A DNA stretch of 53,358 nucleotides from Clostridia bacterium (GCA_017470945.1 JAFUXH010000098.1:1-53358); one strand, 5' to 3'; counted from the first letter of the stretch, positions 9,184-17,420 are shown. Numbers and translations are program-made. Notes: generated from the letters alone by a model not told the origin.

Positions 9184-10139
9184 GCAACATGATCGAAGTC
9201 AATCACCTGAAAAAATACTTCCGTACCTCCAAGGGCCTGCTCCACGCCGTGGATGATGTGAATTTCTCCATCGCCAAGGGCACCACCCTGGGCGTGGTGG
9301 GGGAATCGGGCTGCGGCAAATCCACCCTGGGCCGGGTGCTGATCCACCTGGAGGAAAGCACGGAGGGCCAGATCCTCTTTGACGGAAAAGACGTGACCCG
9401 GCTCAACAATCACCAGCTCAAGAAATTCCATGAACAGGCCCAGATCGTGTTCCAGGATCCCTATTCCTCCGTTAACCCCCGCAAAACGGTGGAGGAAACC
9501 ATCGCCGAGCCTCTGCGCTATTCCCGCCGCTACAATCGCCGGGAGATCGAGGCGCAGACCAGGAAGCTGATGGATCTGGTGGGGATCGCCCAGCGCCTGC
9601 GCATGAGCTACCCCCACGAATTGGACGGCGGCCGCCGCCAACGCGTGGTCATCGCCCGGGCCCTGGCCCTGGAGCCCCAGTTCATCGTATGCGACGAGCC
9701 GGTCTCCTCTTTGGATGTATCCATCCAGGCGCAGGTGCTGAATCTTTTGCAGGATCTGCAGGAGGAGCGCAAGCTGACCTACATGTTCATCACCCACGAT
9801 CTTTCCGTGGTGAAGCACATCTCCGATAACATCTGTGTCATGTATCTGGGCCAGATGGTGGAAACCAGCCCGGCGGATGAATTGTTTGATCATCCCCTGC
9901 ATCCCTACACCCAGGCGCTGCTCTCCGCCATCCCCTCCACCGATATCCACCACATCCAGGAGGAAACCATCCTGGAGGGCGAATTGACTTCCCCCGTGAA
10001 TCCCAAGCCGGGCTGCCGTTTCCGCAGCCGCTGCCCCTATGCCAGCGCCGCCTGTGACCAGCCGCAGACGCTTCAGGAGGTGCGGCCCGGCCATTGCGTG
10101 GCCTGCCATAAGGTTCAGCAAGAAATGAGGCAGGCATGA
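9180..10139 (+). CDS. ABC transporter ATP-binding protein, DppF/OppF type, with altered signature motif
   Basis: A 319-residue ATPase with Walker [10 protein letters not shown], Walker [14 protein letters not shown]-loop FITHDLS and the C-terminal cysteine cluster [14 protein letters not shown]. The signature, normally LSGGQRQR, reads LDGGRRQR: the serine that contacts the ATP gamma-phosphate is an aspartate. This suggests one weakened composite ATP site, as in asymmetric ABC transporters (inference). ATG at 9180, preceded by AAAGGAGG at the end of the upstream gene, overlaps that gene's TGA. The next gene again overlaps as ATGA. Confidence 0.93.
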   Translation: MSNMIEVNHLKKYFRTSKGLLHAVDDVNFSIAKGTTLGVVGESGCGKSTLGRVLIHLEESTEGQILFDGKDVTRLNNHQLKKFHEQAQIVFQDPYSSVNPRKTVEETIAEPLRYSRRYNRREIEAQTRKLMDLVGIAQRLRMSYPHELDGGRRQRVVIARALALEPQFIVCDEPVSSLDVSIQAQVLNLLQDLQEERKLTYMFITHDLSVVKHISDNICVMYLGQMVETSPADELFDHPLHPYTQALLSAIPSTDIHHIQEETILEGELTSPVNPKPGCRFRSRCPYASAACDQPQTLQEVRPGHCVACHKVQQEMRQA

Positions 10140-11086
10140 GCGGCCTCGTTTACATCGCCCGCAGCGATTCCCGGCGGCTGCAGGAGCTGCTGAAAGAAAA
10201 GGGCATTCCCTTTTTTGTACAGGATGGCCCCTATCAGCCCCGGCAGATGGAAAATGCGGTCGTGCTGGTGCCTGGCAAACTGCCGGTGACCAAGGAAACG
10301 CTGGATATGACGCCGCGTTTGCAGGCCGTATCCAAATACGGCGTGGGGCTGGACCGCATTGACGTCGACGCCTGCACCCGGCGGCAAATCCTGGTGTGCA
10401 ATGCGCCGACGGTGAACAACATATCAGTGGCGGAGCACGCAGTCGCTCTGCTGCTGGCGGTTGCCAAGTGCGTCGGGTATCACGACCGCAGGATGAACCG
10501 GACGCCGCCCATGTGGCGCATGCCCAGCGGCCCCCAGGGGGTAGAAATCACCGGCAAAACGGTGTCGGTGATCGGTCTGGGCCGCATCGGTCGCATCTTT
10601 GCCCAATTGGCCCACGGCCTGGGCATGCGCGTCGTGGGGTTCGATCCTTATGTGGACGCGGCTTCTCTGCCCGCGTACATTACGGTGGAAAACAGCCTGG
10701 AGGCCGCCATGGCGGCGGGGGACTTCGTCAGCATCCACGTGGCGGGTACGGAAAAGACACGGGGTATGATCGGCGAAAAGGAAATCGCCCGCATGAAGGA
10801 AACGGCCTATCTCATCAATACGACCCGGGGCTTTGTGGTGGATGAATCTGCCCTGGCCCGGGCGCTGAATGAGAAGAAGATCGCCGGGGCAGCGGTGGAC
10901 GTGATCGAGAAAGAACCGGTGACGGAGAATTGTCCGCTGCTTGGCCGGGAGAACGTGATCATCACGCCCCACTGCGGAGCCAATACGGTGGACGCGCATC
11001 GGCGCAGCGAGGAGGCCATGGCAGAAAATATCTTCCGGGTACTTTCCGGCAGCCGCCCCGAAACCGCCATCAACGGCCCCTTTTGA
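10136..11086 (+). CDS. D-isomer-specific 2-hydroxyacid dehydrogenase
   Basis: A 316-residue NAD-dependent dehydrogenase of the phosphoglycerate/glyoxylate-hydroxypyruvate reductase superfamily. The Rossmann motif is VIGLGRIGRIF, the substrate-binding and catalytic residues appear as the arginine of INTTRG, the glutamate of VIEKEPV and the histidine of ITPHCGA. It interconverts a 2-oxoacid and its D-2-hydroxyacid; the substrate is not evident, and serA function is unlikely as there is no ACT domain and the context is catabolic. It overlaps the ATPase gene by four bases, so it belongs to the importer operon and probably acts on the imported compound or a product of it. Confidence 0.92.
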   Translation: MSGLVYIARSDSRRLQELLKEKGIPFFVQDGPYQPRQMENAVVLVPGKLPVTKETLDMTPRLQAVSKYGVGLDRIDVDACTRRQILVCNAPTVNNISVAEHAVALLLAVAKCVGYHDRRMNRTPPMWRMPSGPQGVEITGKTVSVIGLGRIGRIFAQLAHGLGMRVVGFDPYVDAASLPAYITVENSLEAAMAAGDFVSIHVAGTEKTRGMIGEKEIARMKETAYLINTTRGFVVDESALARALNEKKIAGAAVDVIEKEPVTENCPLLGRENVIITPHCGANTVDAHRRSEEAMAENIFRVLSGSRPETAINGPF

Positions 11087-11101
11087 GAAAGGAATAAGGG
11101 T

Positions 11102-12115
11102 ATGAAAGCATTGTATCCCATCGAAACCCCGTGTAAGGCCAAACGCATCCGGTTCGTCAATCCCATCAATCCGGTCAGCTGGGCCTACATGAAGGAAATG
11201 CGTGAGAACAACAGGACCCGCCGCATATACGATGAAAACCCTTACGTGGAAGTGTATCAGCTGCGGGAGCACGTGTACGGCCTGTTTAACCTGAACCTGG
11301 ATGGCATGGGGGATGTATGGTGCTTCCTGGTCGTGGGGCCGGAAAAAGCGCTTTTGATCGATACCGCCTACGGCCTGGGGGACAATCAAGCCCTGGCCGA
11401 CAGGCTCACCGGCGGCAAGCCCCTATACGTGGTCAACACCCACCACCACTGCGATCACGCCTTTGGCAACTGCCGGTTCGATACGGTGTATTGCCACGAA
11501 TACCTGGTGCCCTATCTGGAACGGCAGGATGAACACATCTGGGATTATCTGTTCGATGAGAAGGGCCAATGCAAATTTGTGGAATTTGACAGGCAGGATC
11601 TGCCCACATTCAGGAAGTACCGCATCGAGGGTGTGAAGAACCATCACATCTTCGATTTGGGCGGCGATCATCAGATCGAGCTGATCTGGACCGGCGGCCA
11701 CGCTGCGGGCCACGCCATGTTCCTGGATAATAAAAGCCGCATCCTCTTTTCCGGGGATAACGTGTGCAGCGATATGTGCGGCATCGGCAGCGGGCCGAAG
11801 AAGGATTTCGATCCCTACGGGCAGTTCTGCAACATCGAAACCTTCCGGGATCAATTGCAGGGCATTGTGGAGCGGATGGAGGAATTTGATTACGTGTTTC
11901 CCTCCCACTTCGTGCTGAACCTGGAAAGCCGGGTGCTCGTCGATATGCTGGATACCTGCAACGCCATTCTGGAAAATCCCCAGGATTACGATTTCCTGGA
12001 GCGCCGGGAAAGCGCCAAGGTGGGCGGGCCGGTGCGCATCCGGATGCACAAAGCTGTGCGGGGTTTCAGCAGCATCGCTTACATGGAAGGCGGTGTCTAC
12101 GCGCCCAAGGGATAA
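11102..12115 (+). CDS. Metallo-beta-lactamase-fold hydrolase
   Basis: A 337-residue MBL-fold enzyme. The metal-binding core is complete: NTHHHCDHAFGN (HxHxDH), GGHAAGH, FSGDN and a late FPSHF histidine. Such proteins hydrolyse lactones, thioesters, phosphodiesters or other esters; this one is not recognisable as glyoxalase II or a class B beta-lactamase. It has no signal peptide and is therefore cytoplasmic. ATG at 11102 follows GAAAGGAATAAGGGT, 15 bases behind the dehydrogenase stop, so it is the last gene of the importer operon before the regulator promoter. Confidence 0.88.
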   Translation: MKALYPIETPCKAKRIRFVNPINPVSWAYMKEMRENNRTRRIYDENPYVEVYQLREHVYGLFNLNLDGMGDVWCFLVVGPEKALLIDTAYGLGDNQALADRLTGGKPLYVVNTHHHCDHAFGNCRFDTVYCHEYLVPYLERQDEHIWDYLFDEKGQCKFVEFDRQDLPTFRKYRIEGVKNHHIFDLGGDHQIELIWTGGHAAGHAMFLDNKSRILFSGDNVCSDMCGIGSGPKKDFDPYGQFCNIETFRDQLQGIVERMEEFDYVFPSHFVLNLESRVLVDMLDTCNAILENPQDYDFLERRESAKVGGPVRIRMHKAVRGFSSIAYMEGGVYAPKG

Positions 12116-12152
12116 AATGAATTTTCTTCAATCTGATATGAAAAGGAGATGA

Positions 12153-12200
12153 TTGACAAATCCATTTGATATGATTTACAATACATCATCATATCAAATG
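12153..12200 (+). promoter_or_regulatory. gntR-family promoter with perfect inverted-repeat operator
   Basis: TTGACA (12153-12158), 18 bases, TACAAT (12177-12182). A perfect 13-bp inverted repeat CATTTGATATGAT (12163-12175) and ATCATATCAAATG (12188-12200), separated by 12 bases, brackets the -10 box. The layout is typical of an autorepressed gene. A further TGATATGA lies at 12134-12141, upstream of the -35. Confidence 0.88.
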
Positions 12201-12213
12201 AAGGGGATGCGCA

Positions 12214-12975
12214 ATGAAACGGAATGCAGCTTTGACGGGAGACGTGAACGGCCCCAAATACGTGCAGGTGTACAACCGCCTGAAGGCGGACATCCTGTCC
12301 GGAACGTACCCGCCCAACACCTACCTGCCCACTGAAGATGAGCTGGTGAGCAGCCTGAACGTGAGCAAGACCACCCTGCGCCACGCCATCTCCCTTTTGC
12401 GGGATGAAAAAATGATCGTGGTGCGGCAGGGCATCGGCATGCGGGTGCAGCCCCAGGGGCGCAATCCCATCTCCAATGAGAAGTATAAACACAGCAACGA
12501 CATCAGAATTGAACTGCTGGCGGATCATCCCCAGGTGACCACCACCACTCAGCCGGTGATCGATATCGTGCCGGCAGAAATCCGGGTGGCCAAGCAATTG
12601 CAGATCGCACCGGGAGATCTGGTCAACCGGGTGCAGCGGCTGCAGATGGTGAATGATCTGGTGTACGGCTACATCGTGGATTATATCCCCACGGCCCTGG
12701 TGCCCCACTTTCAGATCGACAAGGGGGAATTCTTCTACGATGTGCTGGAAAAGGATTACGGCATGACCCATGAATCGGCGGAGGAAACCATTTCTGCCGT
12801 GAATGCCGGCTTCGTGGAAGCCCGGATGCTGGATATCAATCCCGGCAGCCCGCTGCTTTTCCTCAAGCGGGTGGTGACCGGGCCCAAGGGCATCTTCGTT
12901 TATGCCGAAAATCTTTTGAAGCCGGATCTGTTCCAGCTGGTGGTATCCCTGGGCTCCTTCCGCCACGGAGAATAA
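12214..12975 (+). CDS. GntR-family transcriptional regulator, HutC subfamily (UTRA domain)
   Basis: A 253-residue regulator. Residues about 10-80 form the GntR winged helix (KYVQVYNRLKADILSGTYPP, PTEDELVSSLNVSKTTLR, VRQGIGMRV); residues about 100-250 form a UTRA ligand-binding domain (VAKQLQIAPGDLVNRVQRL, SPLLFLKRV). HutC-type proteins usually repress their own gene and a nearby catabolic operon until a small metabolite binds UTRA. The gene has its own promoter and a perfect inverted-repeat operator, and a similar half-site is in the importer promoter at 4654. ATG at 12214 after AAGGGGAT. Confident on family; inducer unknown. Confidence 0.93.
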   Translation: MKRNAALTGDVNGPKYVQVYNRLKADILSGTYPPNTYLPTEDELVSSLNVSKTTLRHAISLLRDEKMIVVRQGIGMRVQPQGRNPISNEKYKHSNDIRIELLADHPQVTTTTQPVIDIVPAEIRVAKQLQIAPGDLVNRVQRLQMVNDLVYGYIVDYIPTALVPHFQIDKGEFFYDVLEKDYGMTHESAEETISAVNAGFVEARMLDINPGSPLLFLKRVVTGPKGIFVYAENLLKPDLFQLVVSLGSFRHGE

Positions 12976-13040
12976 CGATTCTGATGGGCGCTGACTGATC
13001 GGATATGCCTAAACCGATCCAAGCCCATACAAACAGCATG

Positions 13041-13079
13041 GTGCATTGCAGTCGGGAAATGGCTGCAATGCACTTTTTT
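13041..13079 (+). terminator. Intrinsic terminator between the regulator and the esterase
   Basis: A perfect 11-bp stem GTGCATTGCAG / CTGCAATGCAC (13041-13051, 13063-13073), an 11-base loop, and TTTTTTCTT directly after it. It lies 65 bases after the regulator stop and 25 bases before the esterase start, so read-through would be needed for co-transcription. Confidence 0.9.
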
Positions 13080-13103
13080 CTTGAACGACGAAAGGATGGA
13101 CCC

Positions 13104-14711
13104 ATGAGCTTGACATGTGTAAAGACGGCCTACGGCTGGGTACAGGGAGAGGAACTGACGAAGGACTATGAAGGGATCGCCTGCTTCAAGGCTATCCCCT
13201 ACGCCAAGCCCCCCGTAGGAAAACTGCGGTTTGCCCCGCCCGTTCCTCCGGACCCCTGGGAAGGGATCCTGGAGGTGAACCAATGGCCCGATATTCCCAT
13301 GCAAAATGAGCTGACGGGGCCCGCGGCCATGGAATTGTATTTTGAGCCCATGGGAAAGCAGAGCGAGGATTGCCTTTACATCAACATCCACACCCCCGCC
13401 CGGACGGCGGATGAGAAGCTGCCGGTACTCCTGTGGTATCACGACGGAGGTCTCACCAACGGCTACGCCTACGATCCCCGCTTCCAGGCCAAGCGCATGG
13501 CCAGGGAGGGCATGGTGGTGGTGTCCGTGGGACACCGGCTGGGCACGTTCGGATATCTGGCCCTGCCCCAGCTCAAGGCTGATGATGGCTGCGTGGGCAA
13601 TTATGGCTTCATGGATACGCTGCTGGGCCTAAAGTGGGTGCGGGACAACGTATCCGCCTTTGGCGGCGATCCGGGGAACGTGACCCTGGCCGGTGAATCA
13701 GGCGGCACGGTGAAATGCTGCGCTTTGGCGGCATGCGGCCAAGCCAGGGGGATGTTCAAGCGGGTGATCAACCAGAGCGGCCTGCAGTGGAAGCTGCAAA
13801 TCGATACAGAGGAGCAGGCGTTCCGGCGCGGTCAGGATTTCCTGATGAAACTGGGCCTGGATCCCGATATTTCCGCGGAGGAACTGCGCGCCCTGCCGGT
13901 GGAAAAGCTGATGCTGCCCATCGATCCCCACGATCTGCCGGGGAAGATTTCCGTGGACGGAAAATACTTCACCGGCACGTTCGAGGACGCCATGATGGCC
14001 AACATTGCCGGCGTGGATTTTTTGAACGTAGTCTGCGGCGGCGAAGGCACGCCGGGCTATCCCGCGGAGTGGCTGAATGAAAAGGGCCGGATCGATTCGG
14101 CGGAGCATTTCTATGCTTTTTATCGGGAATTGCTGGGTGATCTGTACGATACATCTGATTTTGAGCGCCTGGTGCCCGTTACGCGGGAAAATCTGGAGGA
14201 AGAATCCTTCCGCATTGCAACCCTGGGCCTGGCGCCCAACGTGCGCAGCAACGTGGCGCGGAATGTGATGATCGCCCGACTGTTTTCCCTGTATACGACG
14301 AAAACCCATCCCGGCAACAAGGCCTACACCGCCCGGTTCTGGCAATTGTGGCCCCGGCGGACGGATTACGATCCGCTCAATCCCGCCTTTGAGCGCACCA
14401 TGGCAGAGCATCCCCTGCCGCCCCACGGGTCGGATATGTGGTATTCCACCGGTGCGTTGGAGGAAATCGAAACTCCCTATCGGGTATGGACGGAGGCGGA
14501 CCACATCGCTTCTCGGTATTTCATTCAGTACCTGAGCAACTTCGTCAAATATGGCACGCCCAACGGCCGTGACGCATCCCTGCCCGCCTGGCCGGAGGAG
14601 CCCATGGCCTGGATGGATCTTTCCGCCGTGCCCCAGGGACATCAAAATGGGGAAGATCCGCTGGATCCGCTGATCGAAGCCTATGTGCGCAGGGAATTTC
14701 ATATCCGGTAA
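13104..14711 (+). CDS. Type-B carboxylesterase/lipase family protein
   Basis: A 535-residue member of the carboxylesterase type B family, which hydrolyses carboxylic esters. Visible features: YAKPPVGKLRF near the start, EDCLYINIHTPA, WYHDGG (oxyanion region, normally HGGG), and the nucleophile elbow LAGESGG with Ser199. The catalytic histidine should lie late in the chain, near DMWYSTGALEE or beyond. No signal peptide is seen with the ATG at 13104 (RBS GAAAGGATGGA), so the enzyme is probably intracellular and would act on imported esters. The open frame reaches 99 bases further upstream but through the terminator hairpin. Followed after 18 bases by a MATE gene. Confidence 0.92.
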   Translation: MSLTCVKTAYGWVQGEELTKDYEGIACFKAIPYAKPPVGKLRFAPPVPPDPWEGILEVNQWPDIPMQNELTGPAAMELYFEPMGKQSEDCLYINIHTPARTADEKLPVLLWYHDGGLTNGYAYDPRFQAKRMAREGMVVVSVGHRLGTFGYLALPQLKADDGCVGNYGFMDTLLGLKWVRDNVSAFGGDPGNVTLAGESGGTVKCCALAACGQARGMFKRVINQSGLQWKLQIDTEEQAFRRGQDFLMKLGLDPDISAEELRALPVEKLMLPIDPHDLPGKISVDGKYFTGTFEDAMMANIAGVDFLNVVCGGEGTPGYPAEWLNEKGRIDSAEHFYAFYRELLGDLYDTSDFERLVPVTRENLEEESFRIATLGLAPNVRSNVARNVMIARLFSLYTTKTHPGNKAYTARFWQLWPRRTDYDPLNPAFERTMAEHPLPPHGSDMWYSTGALEEIETPYRVWTEADHIASRYFIQYLSNFVKYGTPNGRDASLPAWPEEPMAWMDLSAVPQGHQNGEDPLDPLIEAYVRREFHIR

Positions 14712-14729
14712 GAGCAGGAAGGAGCGAAT

Positions 14730-16118
14730 ATGTCAACAGATGCTGTCCAAAAGACGCCCGGCCGTCGGGTAGGCCGAGATTTGACGGAAGGCCCGGTGGT
14801 CAAGAGCCTGCTTTTGTTCGTGCTGCCTATCATTCTGACCAACCTGCTCCAGCAGGTGTATTCCATGGTGGATTTGATGATCATTGGTCAGTATGTGGGA
14901 AATATCGGCACGGTGGGCGTATCCACCGGCGGCGAGATTTCCGATTTTCTTACGCCCGTCGCCACGGCCTTTGCCACGGCAGGCCAGGTGTACATCGCTC
15001 AGCTGGCCGGGGCCAAACGGGAGGATGAACTCAAGGAGGCTATCGGTACCTTCATTACCATGATGATGACGGCTTCCATTGCCTTCGTGCTGATCGTGGC
15101 GCTGTTCCGGGTGCAGATCCTCAATCTGCTCAATTGCCCGCAGGAGGCCTTTGGCCAGGCGGAAGCCTATATGCTCATCACCGCCGCCGGGCTTCCCTTC
15201 ATCTTCGGATATAACGCCGTGGCCGGCATTCTGCGAGGCATGGGCAATTCCAGTAAGCCCATGATCTTCGTGATCGTGGCCGCTGTAGTCAATATCTTCC
15301 TGGATCTGTTCCTGGTGGTGGTGATCCCCCTGGAGGCGGCAGGCACCGCTATCGCTACGGTTGCGTCCCAACTGGCCTCCTTCATCGCGGCGTTCATTTT
15401 CATGTACAAAAACCGGGATCAATTCGATTTTGAATTAAAGCTGCGGTACTTCAAGGTGACAAAGCGGGCGGCCAAGGTGATCCTGGAGCAGGGCCTGCCT
15501 CAGGCTATCCGTTCCCTGCTGGTGCGTTTTTCCATGATGTGGGTCAACGCCAGCGTCAATTCCTACGGCATGATCGCCTCCGGTACCAACAGCGTTGGCA
15601 ACAAGCTGCAAAAATTCCTGGAGATCTTCTCCACCAGCATGTCCCAGGCCTCCGGCGCCATGATCGGCCAAAACCTGGGGGCAAAAAGGCACGACCGGGC
15701 CAAGAAGGTGGTTTATACCGCGCTGGTATCCAGCTCCCTGGTGGCGCTGATCATCACGGGCATCGTGCTACTTTTCCCCAACGCGCTGTTCCGCATCTTC
15801 GCCAAGGATCAGGATGTATTGGCCATGGGCGTTACGTATCTGCAGATCATGATCGTGCATTTCCTCTCCTCCGCCGTAGTCAGCTCCTATCAGGCCATGG
15901 TGATCGGCTCCGGCAACGCCACGCTGAATTTCATCATCGGCGTGCTGGATGGCGTGGTATGCAAGATCGGCTTCTGCCTGCTGTTTGCCAACGCGCTCAG
16001 CATGGGCGTGTACGGCTATTTCTGGGGCACCTCCATTTCCCGCGTGCTCCCCGCGATCCTGTGCATGTTCTTCTTCTACAGCGGAAAATGGAAGAAAAAC
16101 CGGGTGCTGAAATCATAA
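14730..16118 (+). CDS. MATE family efflux transporter
   Basis: A 462-residue multidrug and toxic compound extrusion protein with about 12 membrane helices in two homologous halves. Family landmarks include TEGPVVKSLLLFVLPI at the start, QQVYSMVDLMIIGQYVG in helix 1-2, and ASGAMIGQNLGAKRHDRAKK at the start of the second half. Such proteins export cations or drugs in exchange for sodium or protons. ATG at 14730 after AGGAAGGAGC. Its position behind the esterase suggests export of a toxic hydrolysis product, which is inference. Confidence 0.95.
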   Translation: MSTDAVQKTPGRRVGRDLTEGPVVKSLLLFVLPIILTNLLQQVYSMVDLMIIGQYVGNIGTVGVSTGGEISDFLTPVATAFATAGQVYIAQLAGAKREDELKEAIGTFITMMMTASIAFVLIVALFRVQILNLLNCPQEAFGQAEAYMLITAAGLPFIFGYNAVAGILRGMGNSSKPMIFVIVAAVVNIFLDLFLVVVIPLEAAGTAIATVASQLASFIAAFIFMYKNRDQFDFELKLRYFKVTKRAAKVILEQGLPQAIRSLLVRFSMMWVNASVNSYGMIASGTNSVGNKLQKFLEIFSTSMSQASGAMIGQNLGAKRHDRAKKVVYTALVSSSLVALIITGIVLLFPNALFRIFAKDQDVLAMGVTYLQIMIVHFLSSAVVSSYQAMVIGSGNATLNFIIGVLDGVVCKIGFCLLFANALSMGVYGYFWGTSISRVLPAILCMFFFYSGKWKKNRVLKS

Positions 16119-16140
16119 ACCTTTCATCGGAAACCAGCTT

Positions 16141-16177
16141 CGCCCCATTTGCCTGCATTTTGCCGGCGAATGGGGCG
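16141..16177. terminator. Stem-loop between convergent genes
   Basis: A 13-bp stem with one G:U pair (CGCCCCATTTGCC 16141-16153, GGCGAATGGGGCG 16165-16177) between the MATE stop and the stop of the small minus-strand gene. Only a short T-rich tail follows on the plus strand, so termination strength is uncertain. Confidence 0.55.
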
Positions 16178-16193
16178 ATTGATGTTTGGGGCG

Positions 16194-16442
16194 TTATGCG
16201 AAGTACTCTTCCACAGCGGCTTTGGCATTATATTGCTTTCTTACCCGAACCAGGATGGAACCATCTTCCTGTTCCTTTTGATCTGTGATCTGGTACCGGG
16301 TTTTGGTTCTTTCCAACTGATGCTTGTAATGCTCTACCTCTCGACGGTTGATGTCTAACGCCTGCTCCCTGGTATAACCGGCGTCAGGCTTTTGAGAGAA
16401 CAGCAGGGTTTGATAGATACAGGCGGCTTGGATTCGTTTCAT
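16194..16442 (-). CDS. Small conserved protein of unknown function
   Basis: An 82-residue protein: MKRIQAACIYQTLLFSQ at the N-terminus, a charged helical centre (NRREVEHYKHQLERTKTRY) and a C-terminal beta-type stretch GSILVRVRKQYN. It resembles small uncharacterised clostridial proteins with the pattern MKR..ACxxQTLxF...E...YK..L......DGSxxVKxxKQYN (from memory). No function is known. ATG at 16442 is preceded by GAGGTGAGTGACC; a GTG six bases earlier is too near the RBS. It is the third gene of the CarD operon, 11 bases after the previous stop. Confidence 0.7.
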   Translation of the reverse strand: MKRIQAACIYQTLLFSQKPDAGYTREQALDINRREVEHYKHQLERTKTRYQITDQKEQEDGSILVRVRKQYNAKAAVEEYFA

Positions 16443-16453
16443 GGTCACTCACC

Positions 16454-16657
16454 TCATTCTTTTTCTAACAGCGCTTCCGCCACGAAACGTGCGAAAACAG
16501 GGTCATCGGTTTTCATCTCCGTTTGAAAAATATCCGGAAAGCGGAAGGTACGCGCGCCATACTGTTGAAACCAGATGGTCAATGCCTTCCCATCCAGGGA
16601 CTGTACGGTGCCGTTGCCAAACCGCTTATGGGTCACGGACGCGTTTTTGAAATTCAA
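16454..16657 (-). CDS. Small Tudor-like/SH3-like protein of unknown function
   Basis: A 67-residue protein with the pattern VTHKRFGNGTVQSLDGKALTI, which resembles the small SH3/Tudor-like module also found at the C-terminus of UvrD/PcrA helicases and in CarD-like proteins (pattern recognition, not searched). It starts with TTG at 16657, chosen because AAGGAGGGAG lies seven bases upstream and no better start exists. It sits between the CarD gene (13 bases away) and the 82-residue protein, all on the minus strand, so a role linked to nucleic acid or RNA polymerase is possible but unproven. Confidence 0.68.
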   Translation of the reverse strand: MNFKNASVTHKRFGNGTVQSLDGKALTIWFQQYGARTFRFPDIFQTEMKTDDPVFARFVAEALLEKE

Positions 16658-16670
16658 GATACTCCCTCCT

Positions 16671-17153
16671 TCAATTCAAAGCAGTGCGCAGTATGCTGCC
16701 TGCTTCCTTTGGGGTGATGTGCAGGGAATAAGCCAATTCTCCGCACAGTCTGCTTTCCGCTTTTTTCAGAATTGTTTCTTCCTCTCCCGACATTTTGCCG
16801 GTGGGATGCAGGGCGTGCAGCAGCTGGATGACAGAAGCCGTGGCCTGGGCCGTTTGGGGCCGCAGCGTATCCTTGCACAGCCTTACAATGGTTTTCTGAT
16901 CGTGCTTGGCGGGGATTTCCGCTTTCTGCGATCGAAGGGCGTACAGCAGGCTTTCCGCTTCCTCTGGCGTCATAGGACAGCGAATGGGCACGGGCGTATC
17001 CACCGGCACATAAATCCGGCTGTTGTCCTCCGTTTTCCGCAGGAAATAGTAGTCCGGGCTGCCTTTGGACGGCTGGAAGCTGGGCACGCCGATGCTTTCG
17101 ATCAGGCACAGCCCGTTGCCGCCATACATCACATAGTCTCCAATGTGAAACAT
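16671..17153 (-). CDS. CarD family transcriptional regulator
   Basis: A 160-residue CarD/CdnL-type protein. Residues 1-60 form the RNA-polymerase-interacting Tudor-like domain (FHIGDYVMYGGNGLCLI, RIYVPVDT); residues about 65-160 form the helical domain (MTPEEAESLLYALRS, ITPKEAGSILRTALN). CarD binds the beta subunit and affects open-complex stability at promoters. First gene of a three-gene minus-strand operon with a strong promoter at 17253-17281 and a hairpin leader. The start ATG at 17153 follows AAGAAGGTGACTGA. Confidence 0.93.
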   Translation of the reverse strand: MFHIGDYVMYGGNGLCLIESIGVPSFQPSKGSPDYYFLRKTEDNSRIYVPVDTPVPIRCPMTPEEAESLLYALRSQKAEIPAKHDQKTIVRLCKDTLRPQTAQATASVIQLLHALHPTGKMSGEEETILKKAESRLCGELAYSLHITPKEAGSILRTALN

Positions 17154-17180
17154 TCAGTCACCTTCTTTTACGATACAAAA

Positions 17181-17208
17181 AGACACGATACATCGCTGTA
17201 TCGTGTCT
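17181..17208 (-). promoter_or_regulatory. Leader hairpin of the CarD operon
   Basis: A perfect 12-bp stem AGACACGATACA / TGTATCGTGTCT (17181-17192, 17197-17208) with a 4-base loop in the roughly 90-base untranslated leader. The heptamer CGATACA occurs at 17171-17177 and 17186-17192 and its complement at 17197-17203 and 17224-17230, so the same repeat could be an operator or alternative pairings. No T-run follows on the minus strand, so it is not a terminator. Confidence 0.7.
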
Positions 17209-17252
17209 GCGTTCTGCGGCGCATGTATCGTTCCATGTTGATTACGGTATAT

Positions 17253-17281
17253 ATTATAACCCGTTTTTACAAAAAAGTCAA
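17253..17281 (-). promoter_or_regulatory. CarD operon promoter
   Basis: Minus strand TTGACT (17281-17276), 17 bases, TATAAT (17258-17253): near-consensus sigma-A promoter reading into the CarD leader. Confidence 0.88.
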
Positions 17282-17288
17282 GTTTGAA

Positions 17289-17420
17289 TCATTGCTCGAC
17301 GGCATGTAAAATCAACTGGGCAGCCGCATCCACGGTCAAATGGTCGGTATTCACGCACAGATCATAGCTGCCCGGCTCGCCCCATTGGGAGAAAGACGCC
17401 TGATTGTTAATCCTTGGTGC
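17289..17420 (-). pseudogene. C-terminal remnant resembling a cytidylate-kinase-like protein
   Basis: On the minus strand a frame ending at the TGA 17291-17289 encodes NNQASFSQWGEPGSYDL, then CVNTDHLTVDAAAQLILHAVEQ. The pattern WGxxxxYDLCVNT and a final helix resemble the end of cytidylate-kinase-like (AAA) proteins. The frame has no start and is lost at a stop around 17470. Another frame across 17407-17476 ends in AIPTIYHCIGFGTKD and may be the tail of a membrane protein. Both are cut off where the DUF554 copy begins. Identity is tentative. Confidence 0.4.

Noticed and set aside
4751-10139. Nickel importer (NikABCDE) as a firm assignment for the ABC operon
   Set aside because: The subunits match the general peptide/nickel group only; no metal-linked gene is nearby, so the ligand is left open.
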